Of a stretch of 7,764 nucleotides of DNA, positions 1-5,029 are shown in pieces. A program made the position numbers and the translations under genes. The DNA comes from an uncultured Eubacteriales bacterium (GTDB lineage: Bacteria > Bacillota > Clostridia > Oscillospirales > Acutalibacteraceae): positions 1 to 7,764 of the forward strand of contig ONEU01000177.1 in the NCBI GenBank assembly GCA_900316925.1, given 5' to 3'. The notes beneath the pieces are model-generated. The model was not told the origin of the DNA and searched no databases. It was given only the letters and a program-made list of their open reading frames with translations. Each line of letters opens with the position of its first letter. Position 1 is the first letter of the stretch.

Positions 1-419
1 ACGATTGTCGGGAGATCGTTACCAGCCGGAGCGGAGATAACAACCTTCTTAGCACCAGCTGTGATGTGAGCCTGGGACTTCTCCTTAGATGTATAGAAAC
101 CTGTGCACTCCAGAACAACGTCAACACCCAGCTCGCCCCAGGGGAGCTCAGCAGCGTTAGCCTTAGCATAGATGGTGAGAGTCTTGCCGTCTACGGTGAG
201 AGTACCAGCCTCGTCATCTGCAGAAACAGTGTGGAGACCTTCACCGATCTTGCCGCAGTAGCCGCCCTGAGCGGTGTCGTACTTGAGCAGATTAGCAAGC
301 ATAGAGGGCTTTGTAAGGTCGTTGATGGCAACGATCTCATAACCCGGAGCATCAAACATCTGTCTGAATGCAAGACGGCCGATACGGCCAAAACCATTGA
401 TAGCAACTTTTACTGACAT
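1..419 (-). CDS. gap: Type I glyceraldehyde-3-phosphate dehydrogenase, N-terminal part (runs off left edge)
   Basis: The minus strand from the ATG at 419 encodes about 139 residues with no stop before the window edge. It begins MSVKVAINGFGRIGR, the NAD-binding Rossmann glycine motif of GAPDH. It continues through family landmarks such as AINDL, LLKYDT near residue 46, WGELGVDVVLECTGFY, and AGAKKVVISAPA near residue 125. The enzyme oxidises glyceraldehyde 3-phosphate to 1,3-bisphosphoglycerate in cytoplasmic glycolysis. The catalytic Cys region lies beyond the edge and cannot be checked. The start is well supported: a perfect AGGAGGT lies at 427-433, seven bases before the ATG, and a sigma-A promoter lies upstream at 450-478. 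The gene is divergent from aguA, with the tandem repeats between them. The family assignment is essentially certain from sequence. Confidence 0.97.
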   Translation of the reverse strand, partial: MSVKVAINGFGRIGRLAFRQMFDAPGYEIVAINDLTKPSMLANLLKYDTAQGGYCGKIGEGLHTVSADDEAGTLTVDGKTLTIYAKANAAELPWGELGVDVVLECTGFYTSKEKSQAHITAGAKKVVISAPAGNDLPTI

Positions 420-449
420 GGGAATTACCTCCTAATATTTTATAGTATC

Positions 450-478
450 ATTATACAATATTTCTTTCCAAATTACAA
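450..478 (-). promoter_or_regulatory. Sigma-A promoter of gap
   Basis: Read on the minus strand, TTGTAA (473-478) and TATAAT (450-455) are separated by exactly 17 bases. The predicted start of transcription is near 443, giving a leader of about 24 nt that contains the AGGAGGT site. The perfect -10 box fits a highly expressed glycolytic gene. Confidence 0.85.
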
Positions 479-500
479 GACCTTCCATAAAAAAACTATT

Positions 501-656
501 GAAATCAATCTTGAAAAAACCTTGCTGAAAGTCAGTGTTTACCGATTGCTGCAAGTCTTATTCCGCAGCGAATTTTGGAAAGGGGTCCGGGGAAAACCTT
601 TTTTTCGCCAGAAAAAGGTTTTCCCTGGGAGCTGGCAGGTCAAAACGGATTTCCGT
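501..656. repeat. Tandem intergenic repeat, copy 1 (156 bp)
   Basis: This is the first of two copies with period 169 (see 670-825); the copies differ at 5 of 156 positions. Each copy contains a perfect 14-bp inverted repeat, here 590-603 with 612-625 and an 8-base loop. It could extend by one G-T and two G-C pairs to 587-628. The repeat ends with GATTTCCGT (648-656), which is inverted as ACGGAAATC (667-675) across the junction into copy 2, so the junction itself can fold. No credible ORF was seen. It starts just upstream of the gap promoter. It looks like an interspersed intergenic repeat, but its copy number elsewhere cannot be judged from here. Confidence 0.9.
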
Positions 657-669
657 GGTTTTTTGCACG

Positions 670-825
670 GAAATCAATCTTGAAAAAACCTTGCTGAAAG
701 TCAGTGTTTACTGATTGCTGCAAGTCTTATTCCACAGCGAATTTTGGAAAGGGGTCCGGGGAAAACCTTTTTTTCGCCAGAAAAAGGTTTTCCCTGGGGA
801 CTGGCAGTTCAAAACGGATTTCCGT
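670..825. repeat. Tandem intergenic repeat, copy 2 (156 bp)
   Basis: Second copy of the unit at 501-656, separated from it by 13 bp (657-669). The differences are C to T at 712, G to A at 734, a swapped AG/GA pair at 799-800, and G to T at 808. The internal inverted repeat (759-772 with 781-794) is unchanged in both arms and loop. It ends about 40 bp upstream of the aguA promoter. It could act as a transcriptional insulator between the divergent gap and aguA units, but that is inference. Confidence 0.9.
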
Positions 826-867
826 AGGGGCGTCTCCAAAAAACTGTCCGGCGAAAAATATTTAAAG

Positions 868-896
868 TAGAAAAAATGCTTTCACTATGCTATAAT
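868..896 (+). promoter_or_regulatory. Extended -10 promoter of aguA-aguB
   Basis: TATAAT at 891-896 is preceded by TGC at 888-890, which forms an extended -10 (TGnTATAAT). Seventeen bases upstream is a weak -35, TAGAAA (868-873), matching four of six consensus positions. The predicted start of transcription is near 903, giving a leader of about 27 nt. Confidence 0.75.
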
Positions 897-929
897 AGAG
901 CAGAACATTGATGAAAAAGAGATGAGCGT

Positions 930-2039
930 ATGAGAATATTGAAAACGGTTCCCGCAGAGGACGGCTTTTTTATGCCGGCCGAGTTTGCCCCTCACAGCGG
1001 CTGCATTATGATCTTCCCGCACCGGCGGGATTCCTGGCAGAACGGTGCCTATGCGGCCCGGAAAGCCTTTGCAGAGGTGATCGGGATCATTTCGCAGTCA
1101 GAGGAGGTCACGGTCTGCGCCCGGTTTGACGATTACGATAGTGCCAGAGGGATGCTGCCGGAGCGTGTGCGGGTGGTGGAGATGGAATCCGACGATTCCT
1201 GGGCAAGAGACGTTGCCCCAACCTTTGTGACCAACGGAAGAGAGCTGCGCGGGATCGACTGGGGCTTCAATGCCTGGGGCGGTCTGGAGGACGGTCTGTA
1301 TTTCCCGTGGGACAAGGACAATAAAATGGCAAGGAAGCTCTGCGACCTGATGCGGGTGGATGTCTATGACAAGCGGGACTTCGTTTTAGAGGGCGGCTCG
1401 ATCCATTCCGACGGCGAGGGGACGATTCTCACCACCGAAGCCTGTCTGCTCAGCAGGGGCAGGAATCCTGCGCTGACGAAAGAAGAGATCGAAGAAGAGC
1501 TGAAGCGCTGTCTGGGAGCGCGGAAGGTGATCTGGCTGCCGTCGGGAATCTATCAGGATGAGACCAATGAGCATGTGGATAATATCTGTGCGTTCACGGC
1601 TCCCGCAGAGGTGGTGCTGGCGTGGACGGATGACGAAAATGACCCGCAGTATGTGCTGTCAAAAAGCTGTCTGGATGTCCTGGAGCACAGTACCGATGCT
1701 GCCGGCAGACCGATCCGGGTGCATAAGCTCCCCCTGCCCGCTCCGGTGACCATCACCGCAGAGGAGTGCGACGGTCTGGACGATATGAACGGGGAACCGA
1801 CCCGTATTCCCGGAGAACGTTTGGCGGCGTCTTATGTGAATTTTTACATTTCCAACCGGAACGTGATCTGTCCGCAGTTCGGGGATCCCCGTGATGCCGA
1901 TGCGCTGCGGATCCTGCAAGAGCTTTTCCCGGACAGAAAGGTGGAAGGGGTGTATGCCAGGGATATCCTCATCGGAGGCGGCAACATCCACTGTATCACG
2001 CAGCAGATTCCCGCTGTTGACAATGGGGTACATATATAA
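930..2039 (+). CDS. aguA: Agmatine deiminase
   Basis: A 369-aa cytoplasmic enzyme of the guanidine-modifying superfamily that hydrolyses agmatine to N-carbamoylputrescine and ammonia. Its full length matches the family (about 365 to 370 aa). Visible signatures in order are MPAEFAPHSG near residues 15-24, DDSWARD at 88-94, EGGSIH at 154-159, ETNEHVDN at 211-218 and GGGNIHC at 349-355. By family analogy D94, E154, H215, D217 and nucleophile C355 form the active site, and all are present. The start at 930 keeps the family N-terminus. The ATG at 910 runs into TGA after four codons. The ribosome binding site is weak, with only an AAAGAGA-like stretch. The gene is followed 20 bases later by aguB, so the two are surely cotranscribed from the promoter at 868-896. 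No arginine decarboxylase or agmatine/putrescine antiporter gene lies nearby. Confidence 0.97.
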   Translation: MRILKTVPAEDGFFMPAEFAPHSGCIMIFPHRRDSWQNGAYAARKAFAEVIGIISQSEEVTVCARFDDYDSARGMLPERVRVVEMESDDSWARDVAPTFVTNGRELRGIDWGFNAWGGLEDGLYFPWDKDNKMARKLCDLMRVDVYDKRDFVLEGGSIHSDGEGTILTTEACLLSRGRNPALTKEEIEEELKRCLGARKVIWLPSGIYQDETNEHVDNICAFTAPAEVVLAWTDDENDPQYVLSKSCLDVLEHSTDAAGRPIRVHKLPLPAPVTITAEECDGLDDMNGEPTRIPGERLAASYVNFYISNRNVICPQFGDPRDADALRILQELFPDRKVEGVYARDILIGGGNIHCITQQIPAVDNGVHI

Positions 2040-2059
2040 GGATAACGGAGGCTGAAAAC

Positions 2060-2944
<885 letters not shown>

Positions 2945-2970
2945 GTGTTTCCGGACAACAGGACAAACGA

Positions 2971-3006
2971 AAGCCCCGAAGCGAAAAACTCCGGGGCTTG
3001 TTTTTT
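2971..3006 (+). terminator. Rho-independent terminator of aguA-aguB
   Basis: AAGCCCCG (2971-2978) pairs with CGGGGCTT (2992-2999). After one mismatch there are two more inner pairs, and the loop is A-rich. Six Ts follow at 3001-3006. The hairpin could also slow minus-strand transcription arriving from the aquaporin gene, but in that direction the T-run is poor. Confidence 0.92.
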
Positions 3007-3076
3007 GGGGGGATACTATCTGATGAAATAGTGGAAAACACCGCTTGACGTTCGGTTGTCGGTGGTTTGGTGAAAA

Positions 3077-3835
3077 TTATCTTCTCTTCTTGCTCTTGGA
3101 CTTGGTGCGGGGTCTTGCGGCAGGAGCAGCGGTTTTGGCGGGAGCTTCGGGAGCCTCGGGTTCCTTTTTGCAGAGACCCTTTGACAGGAAGCTGTAGACA
3201 AGAGCTGCGAGGACACCGCCCACCAGGGGGGCAACGATGAAGACCCATACATTCGTGAAGGCGTCGCCGCCGGCAAAGATAGCGGGTCCGAAGCTTCTGG
3301 CGGGGTTCACGGAGGTGCCGGTGAAGTGGATGCCGAAGATGTGGACGAGCACCAGCGACAGACCGATCACGATACCGGCCACAGCACCGTTTTCAATCTT
3401 GGAGGTCACGCCGAGGATGGCAATGACAAAAACAAAGGTAAGAATGACCTCGATGAGCAGGGAAGCCCAGATATCATTGTTGAAAAGACCGTTGGTACCC
3501 AGACCGCTCTCCTTGCCGAAGAAAGCAAGCAGCAGAGCGCCGCCGGCAATTGCGCCGATGAACTGGGAAGCGATGTAAGCGAAAAATTCCTTGAGGGTCA
3601 TTTTGCCGCTCACCAGCATAGCGATGGACACGGCGGGGTTGATGTGGCAGCCGGAGATGTTGCCGATGGAGTAAGCCATGGCGACGATGACCAGGCCGAA
3701 AGCAAGTGCTGTCATGAGGTAAGCCGCGTTCGGTGCGCTGCCGGAACAGCCCACAGCACAGGCTGTACCGCAGCCGAAGAGTACCAGGACGAATGTACCG
3801 ATACATTCCGCTACGCATTTTCTGAGAAGTGACAT
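3077..3835 (-). CDS. aqpZ: AqpZ-like aquaporin (MIP family water channel)
   Basis: A 252-aa integral membrane protein with six hydrophobic helices and the two half-helix NPA motifs: HINPAVS with N66-P67-A68, and SVNPARS with N177-P178-A179. Aligned by eye to E. coli AqpZ, the selectivity-filter residues F43, H174, T183 and R189 correspond to F46, H165, T174 and R180 here. That is the narrow water-specific set, not the glycerol facilitator set. Residues 222-252 form an unusual Ala/Pro/Lys/Arg-rich cytoplasmic tail ending KSKKRR. The start is supported by AGGAGG (3843-3848) seven bases upstream. It has its own promoter at 3896-3924 and is convergent with aguAB. Only a weak terminator candidate was seen: a 5-bp CACCG/CGGTG stem between 3039 and 3064 followed by four Ts on the minus strand. 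Confidence 0.95.
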   Translation of the reverse strand: MSLLRKCVAECIGTFVLVLFGCGTACAVGCSGSAPNAAYLMTALAFGLVIVAMAYSIGNISGCHINPAVSIAMLVSGKMTLKEFFAYIASQFIGAIAGGALLLAFFGKESGLGTNGLFNNDIWASLLIEVILTFVFVIAILGVTSKIENGAVAGIVIGLSLVLVHIFGIHFTGTSVNPARSFGPAIFAGGDAFTNVWVFIVAPLVGGVLAALVYSFLSKGLCKKEPEAPEAPAKTAAPAARPRTKSKSKKRR

Positions 3836-3863
3836 ACAAATTCCTCCTTAAAAAAATAGATTT

Positions 3864-3877
3864 TGCCGTTTCCGGCA
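3864..3877 (-). other. Leader hairpin with GAAA tetraloop, aquaporin 5' UTR
   Basis: On the minus strand the leader contains TGCCG-GAAA-CGGCA, a 5-bp stem closed by a GNRA-type tetraloop, 15 bases upstream of the AGGAGG site. It probably stabilises the transcript; no riboswitch architecture is apparent. Confidence 0.45.
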
Positions 3878-3895
3878 TCCATAATGAATATGTAT

Positions 3896-3924
3896 ATTAT
3901 ACATGATATTATCTTTATTTTCAA
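3896..3924 (-). promoter_or_regulatory. Sigma-A promoter of the aquaporin gene
   Basis: On the minus strand, TTGAAA (3919-3924) and TATAAT (3896-3901) have a 17-base spacer. Transcription should begin near 3889, giving a leader of about 54 nt with the tetraloop hairpin and the AGGAGG site. Confidence 0.82.
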
Positions 3925-4002
3925 CAATAATGCGCAAAATTTCACGAAAAATTTGTAGATGGTGTCAGAGGACAAGTACAAAGGGCTGCCCGGGAACAGC
4001 CG

Positions 4003-4036
4003 AAAAAAGACACCCGCCGGAAAGCAGACGGGTGTC
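4003..4036 (-). terminator. Rho-independent terminator of the zinc-ribbon/TM protein gene
   Basis: On the minus strand GACACCCG (4036-4029) pairs with CGGGTGTC (4016-4009), with two further inner pairs possible (T-G, C-G), followed by six Ts (4008-4003). It starts only seven bases after the stop codon. A second small hairpin (GGCTG/CAGCC around CCCGGG, 3984-4001) lies directly behind it. Confidence 0.9.
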
Positions 4037-4042
4037 GGGAGA

Positions 4043-4561
4043 TTACTGGAAATGCGGATTGATCAGCGGGATGAGCAGGTCAGCCAGGAACACGGCGCCG
4101 GCAATGAGGGCGATGAACAGCAGGATGGAGAACACCCGCACCCAGAAACGCTTCCGGGGTGACATTTCCTCGGGATCCTCTTTTTTACGTTCCTCTTTGA
4201 GTCGTTGACTTTCGGCTTCGTCAATTTCCTCAACGTCGGAGAGAGCGCCGATGCCCGTGAGCAGTTCGACGGCATCGTTATAGAAGCTCAGCGGCACAAA
4301 TACCCTGCAATTTTCAGGGGGAGCGGCGTTAAGGATCTGCAAACCGGTATCACGGGCAGTTTCCTGCACGGTGAAAGGAATCTGAGCGTCCGTGAGGGCA
4401 GCCTTAATGCGTTCCAGCTCAAAGCCGTTAGCGGTAATAATGTCCACGGGGGAGTAGTGGTGAGGATCGTCGTGCAGCTTGCGGGAACACTTCGGACAGA
4501 GTGTCAGTTCCTCCTGCCGGAAAATCCGTTTGCAGCGGGTGCAATATTTCATATCGTTCAT
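4043..4561 (-). CDS. Zinc-ribbon, DUF2007-like, single-TM protein
   Basis: A 172-aa protein in three parts. Residues 7-25 hold CTRC and CPKC, a four-cysteine zinc ribbon. Residues about 37-102 resemble the DUF2007 'putative signal transducing protein' fold, with a strand (VDIITANG), a helix with ERIKAALTDAQIPF, and a final strand/helix (VFVPLSFYNDAVELL). A charged stretch, about 110-137, precedes one transmembrane helix at about 141-163. The protein therefore probably sits in the cytoplasm anchored by its C-terminus. Its biochemical role is unknown. Start choice is uncertain. ATG 4561 has no clear ribosome binding site. ATG 4552 (residue 4) has GGATG six bases upstream and keeps the zinc ribbon. 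It is a monocistronic unit with its own promoter and terminator. The DUF2007 match is by eye only. Confidence 0.85.
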   Translation of the reverse strand: MNDMKYCTRCKRIFRQEELTLCPKCSRKLHDDPHHYSPVDIITANGFELERIKAALTDAQIPFTVQETARDTGLQILNAAPPENCRVFVPLSFYNDAVELLTGIGALSDVEEIDEAESQRLKEERKKEDPEEMSPRKRFWVRVFSILLFIALIAGAVFLADLLIPLINPHFQ

Positions 4562-4579
4562 CCATTCGTTTTTTAATAC

Positions 4580-4608
4580 ATTATATCTGTTTGGCTCCTG
4601 CTTGTCAA
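4580..4608 (-). promoter_or_regulatory. Consensus sigma-A promoter of the zinc-ribbon protein gene
   Basis: On the minus strand, TTGACA (4603-4608) and TATAAT (4580-4585) have a 17-base spacer, matching consensus at all twelve positions. Transcription would start near 4573, leaving only about 12 nt to ATG 4561 or 21 nt to ATG 4552. Confidence 0.9.
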
Positions 4609-4938
4609 ATCTGCCCGACCGACAAACGGGTGGTTTATAAGGAATTTTCTCGTGAGTGATTCTAAGACAGGCTCCGATTTTTCAATATTTTAACAGCCGT
4701 TCAACAGTTTTGGTGGAAAGAACGCTGGAAGTTTCCGGAGGGTGAGAAAAATTGTAATATATCTGTAACTAATTTGATGTTCGAGTTACACAAATAATTA
4801 GTACAAAAAATGTGCTGTTCGTACAAATTCTGAATAATGAATCTTGATTTTAAAAAAATGAGACAAAAAAGAACTGTGATTTTGTACAAAAATGTATAGA
4901 TAGGTAAATGAAAAAAATTTAAAATTGTTACTAAATGC
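4609..4938. other. AT-rich intergenic region with operator-like inverted repeats
   Basis: No gene was seen between the divergent promoters at 4580-4608 (minus) and 4939-4967 (plus). The second half is strongly AT-rich. Two symmetric sites stand out. TGTAACT (4764-4770) and AGTTACA (4784-4790) form a 7-bp inverted repeat with a 13-base spacer. TTTTGTACAAAA (4880-4891) is a perfect 12-bp palindrome. The heptamer GTACAAA recurs at 4801, 4821 and 4884. These may be binding sites for a regulator of the downstream surface protein, which is inference. Chance is not excluded in AT-rich DNA. Confidence 0.4.
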
Positions 4939-4967
4939 TTGATTTTTTTTTAGTTCGGTTGTATAAT
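4939..4967 (+). promoter_or_regulatory. Sigma-A promoter of the starch-binding surface protein gene
   Basis: TTGATT (4939-4944) and TATAAT (4962-4967) are spaced by 17 bases, and the spacer begins with a T-tract. Transcription should begin near 4974, giving a leader of about 56 nt that contains a hairpin (4977-4998) and AGGAGG at 5014-5019. Confidence 0.85.
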
Positions 4968-4976
4968 CAGTACAGA

Positions 4977-4998
4977 TAAAGCTCTTGAGGGGGCTTTA
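4977..4998 (+). other. 5' leader hairpin of the surface protein mRNA
   Basis: TAAAGCTC (4977-4984) pairs with GGGCTTTA (4991-4998), an 8-bp stem with one G-U pair and a 6-base loop, almost at the predicted 5' end. A run of six Ts follows at 5004-5009, five bases after the stem. A 5'-end stabiliser is likelier than an attenuator because the T-run is not adjacent to the stem. Confidence 0.5.
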
Positions 4999-5029
4999 TA
5001 ATATTTTTTGATTAGGAGGAAGATTACAA

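Noticed and set aside
66..416. 116-codon plus-strand frame opposite gap
   Set aside because: Antisense to an unmistakable GAPDH N-terminus.
501..825. CRISPR array
   Set aside because: Only two long units with a 13-base gap, no short repeat-spacer periodicity and no cas genes.
3326..3832. 168-codon plus-strand frame opposite the aquaporin gene
   Set aside because: The minus strand encodes a full aquaporin with both NPA motifs, promoter and ribosome site; the plus frame shows no domain.
4977..5009. Transcription attenuator or riboswitch before the surface protein gene
   Set aside because: The stem is short with a wobble pair, the T-run is five bases away, and the leader of about 56 nt is too short for a known riboswitch aptamer.
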